A stretch of 64,000 bases of DNA from NCBI RefSeq assembly GCF_001540865.1, contig NC_033637.1, positions 10,967,286 through 11,031,285 on the forward strand, written 5' to 3'. The notes below the pieces were generated by a model, which was given only the letters and a program-made list of their open reading frames with translations, ran no database searches and was not told the origin of the DNA. The position numbers and the translations under genes were made by a program. Of this stretch, positions 1-10,327 are shown in pieces; within the stretch, counting starts at the first letter, position 1, and each line of letters opens with the position of its first letter. The DNA comes from Ananas comosus (lineage: Eukaryota > Streptophyta > Magnoliopsida > Poales > Bromeliaceae).

Positions 1-440
1 CAACAGTATAAAAAGTACAACGGCCCCTAAGGCTAAATCAGGTAGTTTAATATATGACAGGTTCCGAACACTGGTTTTCTCCTATGTTTTATCCAAGTCC
101 AACATGTATAATTAATAACAAACAGTAACATGCTTCCAATTCAATATATAGGCCTAGAACAATGCATAAACATGAATCTGAGCTAAACAGTACCAACGCA
201 GATATTCTAACTATACATGTTGACTAACAAGGCTATAGGAGTAGAAATTCGATGATAAACCCACCTCGAAAGCGGGTCCGACAACGGCGAGACGTCGAGA
301 ACGACAGAATCACACCCTCGCCCGGCCTCCTCGCGATGCTACGGTAACACGCGCGTGCTCGAACGGCTCCGCGACGCGACGTCAACGTTGCTCCAAGCTT
401 CAACCGGGTTCTCCTCGTCCTTGCGTACGGCTCCAGAGAA
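1..440 (-). mobile_element. LTR fragment, Ty3/gypsy-like, cut by window edge
   Basis: Read on the minus strand, this stretch matches the plus strand of the LTR at 14170-16123. Shared landmarks in the same order are TCGAGGTGGGTTT, ATTTCTACTCC, ACATGTATA, ACATGTTGGACTTGGATAA, AACTACCTGATTTAGCC and GGGGCCGTTGTA. The GC-rich part at about 260-430 corresponds to the GC-rich part of the other copy near 14280-14400. The copy runs off the left edge, so its full extent is unknown. Superfamily is inferred from the better preserved copy. Confidence 0.6.
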
Positions 441-603
441 AAGAGAGGAAGGAAAAATTAATTAAGGAGGTGCGGGTGCATCTCTTAATTAAGGAAATGG
501 ATAAGCATGCCATGCATGCAAAGGCAACGTGACATCCATACAATATAATCATATATATATATATATATAAGTATAAGGATACTACACATTGGTAAGAAAA
601 TGT

Positions 604-683
604 AGCTAAGCTTAGAGTGTTCAAATAACATATAAACTTTTTCAGCTAAGTTTATAGTGTTCAAATAACATATAAATTTTTTT
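604..683. repeat. two-copy 40-bp tandem duplication
   Basis: A unit beginning AGCTAAG and containing GTGTTCAAATAACATATAAA is present twice (about 604-643 and 644-683) with a few substitutions. The second copy directly abuts the SINE at 684 and supplies its left target-site sequence. Confidence 0.7.
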
Positions 684-842
684 ACCGATTGTCTCTAGAG
701 TAAGTGGCAAAGGGCTTGGTGGTTGGTACCTGAGACCCAAGTTCGAATCCTAATTGATTCAAACTTTCAGCTAAGTTTATTTCTAAATGAAATAAACGAA
801 GCGGATAGCATGCTACCTATCTCTCAAAAAAAAAAAAAAAAA
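684..842 (+). mobile_element. tRNA-derived SINE
   Basis: Short element with a tRNA-like head and a poly(A) tail. A B box, GTTCGAATCC, lies at 741-750, and an A-box-like stretch (GTGGCAAAGGGCTTGG) is about 40 bases upstream. The body ends in CTACCTATCTCTC followed by a run of A from 826. It is flanked by imperfect direct repeats ACATATAAA(T/C)TTTTT at 668-682 and 843-857, as expected for target-primed insertion. The layout resembles the Au-type SINEs of flowering plants; the family name is inference. Confidence 0.75.
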
Positions 843-909
843 ACATATAAACTTTTTGTTCTGGAAAATTGGAGATTCCACTAATTCTAATCTAAGCATT
901 TAAATAATA

Positions 910-1443
910 GGGCTACTATACTCTTATGAGTATAGAGCCCTTCGTAGTTATAAATTATTTTTGATGATGGAGCTTTTGAATCGACGATCCACTCTATTAA
1001 ATATAATATAAAATATTTGGAACTTTTAGAAAATAAATTTCAAAATTTTTCAAAAACTTAATAACGTCTATCAAACATGCATAAAATAAACAGTTAAATT
1101 CGAACGACGTCCTAAAAATGGATAATCAAATCCTTCAATTTAAGATCGGAGTTGCTAATCTTTATCTAGATAGTTAATAAAATTTTTCATAAAAAATTCA
1201 GCTTATTTCAATTCTTTTACACCGTTAAACTAGCAAGTATTTCATACCGGCTATTAAAAATTGTTAATTTTGTGACCTTTTGATTGTAAGATAAACGATG
1301 TCGAAAAATCATAAAATTTTATTTTTAGAAGTTTTAAATACTCTAAATAATGTTTAATGGTATGGATCATCGATTCGAAACTTCTATTATTGAAAACGAC
1401 TTATGAGTGCAAGGGCGATCATACTAATAAGAGTATAGCAGTC
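910..1443. mobile_element. long-TIR MITE
   Basis: Non-coding inverted-repeat element. The left end reads GGCTACTATACTCTTATGAG and the right end is its imperfect reverse complement (GAGTATAGCAGTC). The arms keep pairing inward for well over 100 bases (CGACGATCCAC on the left against GGATCATCGATTCG on the right). It belongs to the same family as 2450-3075, and more distantly 1867-2416. Superfamily is not assigned. Confidence 0.7.
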
Positions 1444-1798
1444 AAACTCAACATTTAGGGCATATTTGTTTCACCTATTTTAGACTATGGAATCGAAATG
1501 AAATTCATAGTTGCCGTTTGTTTTATGGGAATCGCATTCCTATTCCCATTCCACTCTGGAATGGAAATGGCCAAATCTATTTATAATCCAATCTGATTTT
1601 GAATTCTGGATTAGCTTATTCCAAAATAAACTATTCAAAATTCTCTTTCACCAACATCCACCTTCTCTTCCTTCTTCGTCACTTTCCTCTCTTTTAATCA
1701 AAATTCTCTCTCAAACAATTTTAAATTGCCATTCCCATTTTCATTCAATAATAATGAATCAAATATTTTTGAATGATTCGTTATTCCATATATATATA

Positions 1799-1812
1799 TT
1801 AGTATATATATA

Positions 1813-1858
<46 letters not shown>

Positions 1859-1866
1859 ATATATAT
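1799..1866. repeat. (TA)n microsatellite
   Basis: Nearly pure TA tract beside the MITE that starts at 1867. Comparable TA tracts flank several other MITEs here (2417-2445, 9838-9860, 14118-14164, 21508-21588, 21824-21844), so TA runs look like preferred neighbours or targets. Confidence 0.9.
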
Positions 1867-2414
1867 AGCAGGGCTGCTGTGCTCTCAGAGAGCGAGAGCC
1901 TCCGTGCTCCTGAGCCGTTTTCGATGATGATGAATTTCGAATCGACGATCGCTCCGTTAGACTTGATCTAGCGCATTTGAAGTTTCTAGAAAATAATTTT
2001 TGCGATTTTTCAATATCATTTACCTAGTGATCGAAAGGATTCAAAATCTATAATTTTTAAAGGTTGATATCTGCCGTTTTCAAGTTTAACGGTGTAGAAG
2101 ATTCAATCAGATGAAATTTTGATAGAAAATCTTATACTAATCTACACAACAAGACCTATATTTCTGATCGAAATTTTAGTGCTATATCACCCACTTTTTA
2201 TAGGATTTTTATTTTCAGCCGTTAAAAATTATTGATTTTGAATCATTTCGATTGCTAGGTAAATAATATCGAAAAATCGCAAAAATTATTTTCTAGAAAC
2301 TTTAAATACGCTAGATCAAGTTTAACGGAGCTGATCGTCGATTCGAAAACTCCATCATCGAAAACGGCTCAGGAGCACGGAGGCCTCCGTACTCCTGAGA
2401 GCACAGCAGCCCTG

Positions 2415-2416
<2 letters not shown>
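1867..2416. mobile_element. long-TIR MITE, fold-back type
   Basis: Ends are AGCAGGGCTGCTGTGCTCTC and its reverse complement GAGAGCACAGCAGCCCTGCT, an almost perfect terminal inverted repeat. Pairing continues inward (CGGAGG/CCTCCG, CGTTTTCGATGATG against CATCATCGAAAACG, CTAGATCAAG). Total about 550 bp with no coding sequence. TA tracts on both sides fit insertion into a TA microsatellite. Confidence 0.8.
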
Positions 2417-2445
<29 letters not shown>

Positions 2446-2449
2446 GGAT

Positions 2450-3075
2450 CCGGCTACTATACTATTATGAGTACAATCGCTCTCGTACTCATAAATCGTT
2501 TTCGATGATAGAGCTTCTGAATTGACGATCCATATCATTAAACGTTATCGTTTTCAATAATAGAGCTTCTGAATTGACGATCCATATCATTAAACATTAT
2601 TTACAGCATTTAAAATTTTTAGAAATAAAATTTTATAATTTTTCGACATCATTTACCTTACGATCAAGAAGTTACAAAATTGACAATTTTTAACGGCTGA
2701 TATGGGATACTTGCTAGTTTAATGGTGTAAAAGAATCGAAATTTGTTAAATTTTTGATAGAAAATTCTATTCACTACATAGATAAAGATCAATAACTCCG
2801 ATCTTGAATTGAAGGATCCGATCATCCTTTTTTAGAATATCGTTCGATTTTCACCGTTCATTTTATGCCAACTTGATGGATTTTATTATGATTTTGAAAA
2901 TTTACGAAATTTATTTTCTAGAAGTTTCGAATACTTTAGATCATATTTAAATTTCTAGAAGTTTCAAATACTCTAGATCATATTTAACGGAGTGGATCGT
3001 CGATTCAGAAACTCCATTATTGAAAACAAGTTATGAGTACGAGGGCTCTAATACTCATAATAGTATAGTAGCCAT
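2450..3075. mobile_element. long-TIR MITE with duplicated arm segments
   Basis: Left end GGCTACTATACTATTATGAG pairs with right end CTCATAATAGTATAGTAGCC, a perfect 20-base terminal inverted repeat. Two internal tandem duplications are visible: a 52-base unit in the left arm (2496-2547 and 2548-2599) and a 37-base unit in the right arm (2914-2950 and 2951-2987). No coding sequence. Confidence 0.8.
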
Positions 3076-3655
3076 AGCCTATATATATATATCCGGCCCA
3101 CATAAGCCCAAAACCTTGTCTCACCCTATTTAAGCCAACTAGAGTTTCTGAACTATTTTTTTAAATTTTTTATTTTTTTTTTTGATATTTTCAATTTAGA
3201 ACTAAAATGTTTTATTTTCCGAATTGAAAAACAGATCTTCAGCTTTTCATTTATAAAATGTTTTTCATAAAAACTTTTGTTAGTGCATAAGCTACCATTC
3301 TAGCCAGATCCTTTTCACCAGCTCAAGATAATTAATGAACATCACAAATTTTGCTAAAAAAGGAAAAAGATTGCATTTAAGTACCCCTCAACTAAGCTCA
3401 CAACTAAGCTCACAAACAGAGCCCGGCCACATACATTATTACCACTTCACTTCAACACTCCATGATCAAAAAAAGAAAACAAAAAAAAAAAAAAGAAAAC
3501 AAAATCCAACGCACCTACCTAAGACCTTGGACTCCATAACTCTGCACCCAAAAAAGGAAAAAAGAAAAAAAAAAATCATGGGCTCCACTATTATTACCAG
3601 AATTCAAGTATGCATGTACTATATAAAACCCCCCAGCATACAACTGCAGATGCAT

Positions 3656-5388
3656 CTAAGCTCTTTTTATGTAAGACTCGGCGATCTGGCCGCGCGCGCC
3701 GTTTGGATAAAATCCGCCCGGCACGCTGGCGTTTCCGCTGGCGTACACAATCCTGAGAATATCCTCGGGGGTCCGGTCGTAGGCAGTCGAGTACCTATCG
3801 CCGGCAATGATGTTCCCCTGGATCTTGCCCTCCGCCCCCAGGACGGGCGGCACGACGAGCCCCTCGTCCTTCACCCCCGACTTGCCCAACTTGTTCCGTA
3901 GATGAGAGGCGCGATTCGTGAACTCCGCAACGGTGAAGTCGTACGGATACACTTTCGTCAGCAAGCGCTCGTACAGCAGCGTCCGGATCACCGCGTCTTG
4001 GGCCGACTCTACCGCCAGTAATCCTGCGACAAGCTGCGTATATAAAAATAATTTGTCAGTGCGTCTTTCACTTGAAATAAAGTTAATTATCCAAACCCTT
4101 CGAAGCGTCACACGCAGAAAGTGTGAGATGCCACGGTTATCATCACTCTCTTGGCATTTACCATACTAAATATTGTTTTCTTCTAAACATTTTATTTCAT
4201 TAATGAAAGTGGACTTTGGTAACACGCGCAAGTTTCGTGCTTATTAGTTAACCCTTGTGGAGTGAAACAGAATTCATGTTCTTGTGTCACATGGTTCATG
4301 CCTAAAGATCGAAGGGTCTAGATTTTTTGTGGCTATTGTGTACAGAAAAATTTTATGCACTGATTCAACTGGTGAATTTATCTAAAGGCAGAGCTCATCT
4401 CAACCACTAGTTTAATCGATTGTCAGATCCATAAATGGTTATACGATTACTAATGAGTAACGTTTATATGCAGAAGAATGAAAAAATATTACTGAACAGA
4501 TGCATTGAATCATCTCATTTAAAAAGGGCAAGTGGTGTGAACAGTCCTATCTTTCAATTCGACGCTTCACACCCTCCCTTCTCGTTTGGATCGGAATGAA
4601 ATTAAAAAATGTATTTCTACTTGGAATATGATGAGCGCAAAGAAATTACCCTCTTGGCGCGAGCACTCTTGAGCTTCGGGTTCGCTCCGACGTAACCGGT
4701 GAGCCCGACATAGGGGATAAGATAGGAGGCGAGCAGGAAGTTGAGCCCATTGGCGTAGGGATCGAACGGCGGGTTGAGCTCGCGGTTGAGCGCATTGTTC
4801 ACCGTCTTGGCGAAGTTGGTCGCACTCAGGTCCAGCAACGGTCGCGGAAACCCCTTCACCCTCTTCTTTATTGCTCTGCACAAAAGTACGTGCGCAAAGT
4901 TAAGCCTAGGATACAAATGCGGCATAATGTTTATGAAGAAGAACATATATCAAGGCGATTTCTAAATCATTTTCTACACAGAAGAAAGAATAGTATAAAA
5001 GAACGAATGAAATTAACCTGATATGGCCGACTTCTTGGTACGCAAACTGAGTGACGACGTCAAGAATGAGGGGGTCGAGGGCGGCCTTCCTGGCCCCGAC
5101 GGGTGAGGGGCCGCCTTCGGTGAGGTTGGGCGCCACCACATCGAGGCCGTGGCCGAGGGCGCCCCAGAGGAAGAACTCCGCCTCCAGGTACTCCAAGTTC
5201 AACGGGAATTCGAGCAATTCAACATCCGACTCCGGCAGCGCCACGTGCACACCTCCGCGGTGGCGGTGGTGGTGGTGGTGATGGCTCAATTCCTTAAAAA
5301 TCTGAGCGAAGAGAGGGCTCGGAATTGTCGCGAAGACGAAAAAGAGGAACAAAGAAGCAGAGGAAACAGAGTAGTTCAACACACCCAT
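3656..5388 (-). CDS. desiccation-related protein PCC13-62-like (ferritin-like domain)
   Basis: Predicted 324-aa secreted or apoplastic protein of the PCC13-62 family (Pfam Ferritin_2 type), known from resurrection plants and linked to dehydration; its biochemical activity is not settled. Exons on the minus strand: 5388-5018, 4875-4650, 4033-3656, with consistent phases (2, then 0) and GT..AG borders. Residues 1-28 form a hydrophobic signal peptide (SASLFLFFVFA). A natural histidine run (H36-H41) follows. The family core shows as ESDVELLEFPLNLEYLEAEF (about 53-72), YQEVGHIRAIK (about 117-127), KGFPRPLLDLS and LLAVESAQDAVIRTLL (helical ferritin-like fold). The C-terminus (GGFYPNGARGQIAESY) is also typical. 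Length matches the family (about 310 aa). The ATG at 5388 was chosen because the signal peptide follows at once and a TATA box lies about 100 bases upstream. Confidence 0.93.
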
Positions 5389-5484
5389 GTTTACTTGTGT
5401 TTAGTGTTATGATCACACAAGTGTTTTTCTTTCTTTTTTTTTTGCTTTAATTTTTCTCCCTTTTTTTGCACCAATGCTAGGTGC

Positions 5485-5492
5485 TATTTATA
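5485..5492 (-). promoter_or_regulatory. TATA box of the desiccation-related gene
   Basis: TATAAATA on the minus strand, about 97-104 bases upstream of the ATG at 5388, leaving room for a 5' leader of roughly 70 bases. Inferred from position and sequence. Confidence 0.7.
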
Positions 5493-5507
5493 TGGCAACG
5501 GTTGAGT

Positions 5508-5631
5508 GCCACGTTGCATTGCGACGAGCGTTACCTCGGACTGGTTGCCACGTGGCAACTGCCCAGCTGGTTTGGTCGTTTGGGTCGGATGTAGAGTGCC
5601 AGTTGGGTCGGATGACGAGGTGACACGTGGC
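5508..5631 (-). promoter_or_regulatory. ABRE/G-box cluster
   Basis: Three ACGT-core elements lie 16-140 bases upstream of the TATA box: GCCACGTTGC (5508-5517), the palindromic G-box GCCACGTGGC (5547-5556), and ACACGTGGC (5623-5631), a textbook ABA-responsive element. A direct repeat GGGTCGGATG (5582-5591 and 5605-5614) between them contains CCGAC cores on the minus strand, as in CRT/LTRE low-temperature elements. The arrangement predicts bZIP (ABF/AREB) control by ABA and drought; not tested. Confidence 0.65.
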
Positions 5632-5789
5632 AGGCTTTGTGAAAAACGATGATATCGTGGCGCTTGTCTATTGGCGGTTGTAGTATGTACGCCCGTTCGG
5701 GAATTGTAGCGGATCCGATAGAGGTGGAGCGCGTCACTTGTGCGAGAGCGTGTCCCATGCGGACGCTGCGGTAGGCACCACGAAATCAA

Positions 5790-8540
5790 TCATATTTTTT
5801 TTTATGAGAAAAATATAATAAAAATATTTTTTCATTACATCAATTCAATTTTATTAGTTGAAACGCCGTATCAGCAATACATATTTAATACATTATAAAT
5901 TGTCTTTTGATTTTCGTGCTCTTTTGGGAATATATTTATTGAACGGACAAACGTAAACTTTAATTATTTAATTTTTACAAATTAAATTTATTCGTACTTT
6001 TACTTTCTAGATACTGTGATTAAGTAGTAGTAATAAATTACAAAAAAGAATAAATTTAAAAATAAAAAAATGATTATTTTATAAAATTTCACCTATAGTT
6101 CGGAACTATTTCCCGTATAAACTATTTTACAAATCCAATCCATTATAGACTGTTTATTTTAAATCCAACTGAATTATAATATCTAGAACCTATGTATTAA
6201 ATTTTATAATTTTATATTTTAAGCAAAAGAAATATTAGTTTCAAAAGTATATATATATATATATATTTTGGAATGTGGCTTAGTAAACAAGCTTAAACTT
6301 TTTTTTAAAAAAAAAATTAGAAATTGAGAGGCCCTCAATCAAATAAATAAATAAATAAAGGTAAGGGGTCTCGTTTGAAATGGCCCATAGTTGTGGGGGT
6401 CTCCATACAATTTTATATTTTTTGGAATTACTTAGATGCCACGCATTAATAATCCAGATTTTATGAATTTTTAATATCACACATCTCACAGTAAATCTAA
6501 CTTGATTCCAGATACACGACATGTAGATCGTTTTCGAATAATTTTTTTAAAATCCAAAACCGTATCTGAATAAAAAATTAAAATTTGAATCGTACCCAAA
6601 CAGATCCACACATAAAAACTCAAATCGAAATTGCGCTACTAAAATAATTTTTTTAAAAAAATCTAATTTCCCTTATCCAGAGAAAAATATCGAACCTGAC
6701 TATCTAATATATTAAATATAAACTAAATTAGTCATATAAATAAATATCTAAACAATTATATATTATATATATTCGACTAAATTATAGAAAATTTTCTTAT
6801 AAATATCTGCTTTTTCACTTTTCTTTCTTAATTTTCAATCACTATTCCGTCAATTTCTTATTATCTATACTAAAAATATCCTTCAAAATAACAAAAATAT
6901 ATTAAAATATTATTTTTTTATAAAAGAAATAAAGGTAATTTGGTCACCGTTAACGCTGTACACTATGAAAATATTTTTGAAATTTTAAGAAAATAAAATA
7001 TAGATTTTTAAAAGTTAGAAAGAGAAAGTAAAAAAAGCTGATATTTACAGAACAATTTTCTATAATTTAGCCTATATATATTATATATATAATTATTATA
7101 TGATCTTAGTTTCAGATTTTATTGGAGTTCATATTCGAGCAAAAGCCATTATCAAAACCGTAATCGAGTTCTTAATTTTTATTTCCATAATGAAAATATT
7201 CTCATTTTGCTTCAATTTAAATCTTTGTGCTCTTTTTTGCCTCAGTCTCTTTAATAAATTTCGCATTCATAAAATGTTAAAAAATAAAAAAAAAATACCA
7301 GCTATTGGTTTTTTAAAAAAATTTTATGGTTTGACAAAGAGGATACAATTTTTCCACCACAATGCATATGATTGATACATATTTAAAATTATATTTTAGC
7401 TTTATTTTATGGATAATAAAATTAAGAAAAAGGATTAAGCAATAACAATACAATACAATGACTAGGTTTTCAATATTGAGGAAGTAAACCACCATATCTT
7501 TAAGGGGTTTATCTGCATTTTAGCCACCAACTAATGTTGAAGATGAGATTTCTTTTATTTTATTTTTAAATTTTTTTTTATGAAATAGCACTAAATTTCA
7601 TTTATTTTCATTTCATTCTCCTTTATTCTTACATTTAATGTTCTTAATAGTTACAACTCTATTAATACTCACCTCTTAATTACTCTTTAATTTCATTTAT
7701 ATCCCCTATAAACATTTTAATAGTGAAATATTTAAGGCATTAATTATAAAGAGAAAAAAACTGTCTAATTATTGCCCAAGAATAATTGCTTCAGTTTTAC
7801 ATGTTTATATTTTTCCTATCTTATATTTAATGTTATTAATAGCTATTACATGCATATGTTTTCCTTTCCTAATTAATTAAATAATTAAATACTATACTTT
7901 AGGTAACAAATTAATATGTAGTAGTAAATATAGCTTCTCCAAGATGCATTGTATCTATCCTTCATATCAAAATTGGCCCTTTAAATGTTAGCCTCATTTT
8001 TGATATTTGGAAATTTGTTTTTAGCGATCAATATCGTTAAGCATGATTTATAATATTTGAACTTTTTATATATTAAATTTTTATAATTTTTCGATTCTAT
8101 CCACTAAGAAAATCATGTGGCCTTAAAAGTGACAATTTTAATCGTCTATATGAAGTATTTTTTTATTTAATGGTGTAAAATAATTCAAATCGATTGAATT
8201 TTGGATAGTATTTTTTTTAACTAAATCTTAAATTTAAAGTTCTTATTCTCTCTTCTTAGAAGATTGTTTAGTTTTGACCATTAATTTTTTTTGTTGAGTT
8301 GATGATTTAGAAAATACTTTTAATTTAAAAGTTATAAAAATTTGATTTACAATATTCAAATACTTCAGATCATATTTAATACTTTTTTATTATTAAATCA
8401 GGTGTTCATTTTAATATCACCGGGGCTCGACCATTTCTCTTTCATGTTCTCGGAAGCATCATTAATAAAAAAAAAAAAACCGAAATTTCTCTATTAATAT
8501 TTTTTATTTTTAACACGAAACTTCATCTCATTAATAACTA
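5790..8540. other. AT-rich intergenic DNA
   Basis: Low-complexity AT-rich sequence with a short TA run at 6248-6266 and poly-A/T patches. The segments around 6720-6800 and 7040-7090 share an inverted motif (TATATTATATATAT with ACTAAATTATAGAAAATTTTC), which suggests a degenerate inverted-repeat element of about 350 bp. No supportable gene. Confidence 0.5.
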
Positions 8541-8965
8541 GGGATGTCAATGGAAATGGTTACATGAAATTTTATTTGAATCCAAATCGGAGCTAAGTAG
8601 GTTTATCTGATGGTGAATGAATATGGTTTCAGATATATGTATAAAAAAATGAAAATAGAATGGATTCGAATTTGGCTATGAATTTTGACAATATCAGATC
8701 CGAATTTGAACCCAGCCGAAAGCTGAGTATATTTTGTATTATATAATATATGAATATTGGATGTTATGTTTAAATTATATTTTAAAATTTTAGATTTTAA
8801 TATAATATATTATTGAATTATGGTAAAGATAAATGATTATTTTGGGGGTTCGAATTTCAAGTTTTTGGTTGGGTTCAGTTTTGGAAATAGATTTTCAAAA
8901 TCCAACGGATTCAGATTCCATTTCAGATTTTTGGCCGAATTCAAGTTCCATATCATAGATACTAT
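8541..8965. mobile_element. decayed hAT-type non-autonomous element
   Basis: Begins TAGGGATGTCAATGG and continues with repeated 'ATCCGAATTTGAACC / GGATTCAGATTCC' blocks, the same architecture as the better preserved element at 12724-13194. The right terminus is too eroded to define and no target duplication is visible. Confidence 0.45.
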
Positions 8966-9336
8966 TTAAGAGGTCTGGAGTTTGAACTTTTGTGCTGATG
9001 AAAGTATACTAATCGAAGTGATAGGCTTATGAAGAACTTCAATAAAATTAATAGTTAAACAAAGATAAACTTCAATTTGTCCCCCTCTAATTTACTGTTT
9101 TTTTTTTTTTTACTGTAGAAGCTTACGGTGAAACAAAAATAAACTATAGAATAGTTGAGTATAACTTTTTCAGCTGCGGGACGATAAAGTAAAAAATGTG
9201 CTAAACAATTGTGCGACTCTTTCCGGCGAATTGGGTTCGGCTTGAAGCCCAGCCCTTGCTACTCAAAGCCCACAAAATTTTGTATTGGCCTACAACTTTT
9301 TTTAGGGTTCATGTGAAGCCCAAGTTGGAATAGGAT

Positions 9337-10317
9337 TAGGGGTGGAAACGAGCCGAGCTCGAGCGAGCTTATGTCAGCTCAAATTCAGCTTGAAATTAAT
9401 TTCGAGCCTAAATCTAGGCTCAAGCTCGGCTTGAAATTAATTCGAGCGAGCTCGAGCGAGCCTAATTTCGAGTCGAGCCGAGCTCGAGCTCTAAACGAGC
9501 CGATTGAAATTCTCGACATTATATAATCAATAGTTTAATTTTTATAGAACATTACCTACAATTTGATGCAACATGTCCAATAGTTCAAAATACAAAATAA
9601 TTATAAGAAATGTGAGCTAGGGTGACTTCCTGACTAGATAAGGGTAATTTGAATGTTATCATGTTTTAGGATTATGTGCAATAGTGAAAGTCTGAAAGAG
9701 AGAGTGCGTTATGTAAATTTAGAGTTAGGCTTAATTGCACGGTTGTACTTATTGGGTTTATTTTATGGGCCAACAATAATGGCCCAAATTAAATTAAAGC
9801 CTATCTATAATTAAAATACATTATATTTATAAATATTATATATATATATATATATATATAGAGTCCGGCTACTATACTTTTATAAGTATTGGCTCCTTTA
9901 TACTCATAAGTTTTCGACCCTTAGATTTATTCCATTAATCATTTTCATCCGTTAGATCATACTATTTAACCAACTACCCACTCAACCCTAGGGGACCACT
10001 ATCATTCTAAGTGGAGACCACCATCATCCTAACCACACATCTCATCAATCAACGGTTAAAAATTTATGAGTACAAAGGGATCTATACTTATAAGAGTATA
10101 GTAGTCCCAGCCTATATATATATATATTCGAGCTTTTCGAGCTTTTCGAGCCTAATTCGAACGAGCCGAGTAATACTCAAGCTCGGCTTGAAATGAATTT
10201 CGAGCTTTTTATTTTGTTCAAGCTCGGCTCATTTAATTTTGAGTCGAGCTCGAGCGAGCCAAATATCGAGCCAAACACGAGTCGAACGCGAGCCGGCTCG
10301 CTCGTTTGCCAGCCCTA
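9337..10317. mobile_element. hAT-type non-autonomous element with 8-bp TSD
   Basis: Starts TAGGGGTGGAAACGAGC and ends with the reverse complement of TAGGGCTGGCAAACGAGC, typical hAT-like ends. The flanks carry AATAGGAT at 9329-9336 and 10318-10325, a perfect 8-bp target-site duplication as hAT transposases make. Subterminal regions are packed with GAGCCGAGCTCGAGC-type motifs in both orientations. A second MITE (9865-10112) sits inside. No transposase remains. Confidence 0.85.
9865..10112. mobile_element. MITE nested in the hAT element
   Basis: Ends CCGGCTACTATACTTTTATAAG and CTTATAAGAGTATAGTAG form terminal inverted repeats. The interior carries AACCCTAGGGGACCACTATCA, shared with the MITEs at 13946-14118, 18984-20050 and 45294-45494. 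TA tracts flank it. Being inside 9337-10317, it inserted later. Confidence 0.75.
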
Positions 10318-10327
10318 AATAGGATTA

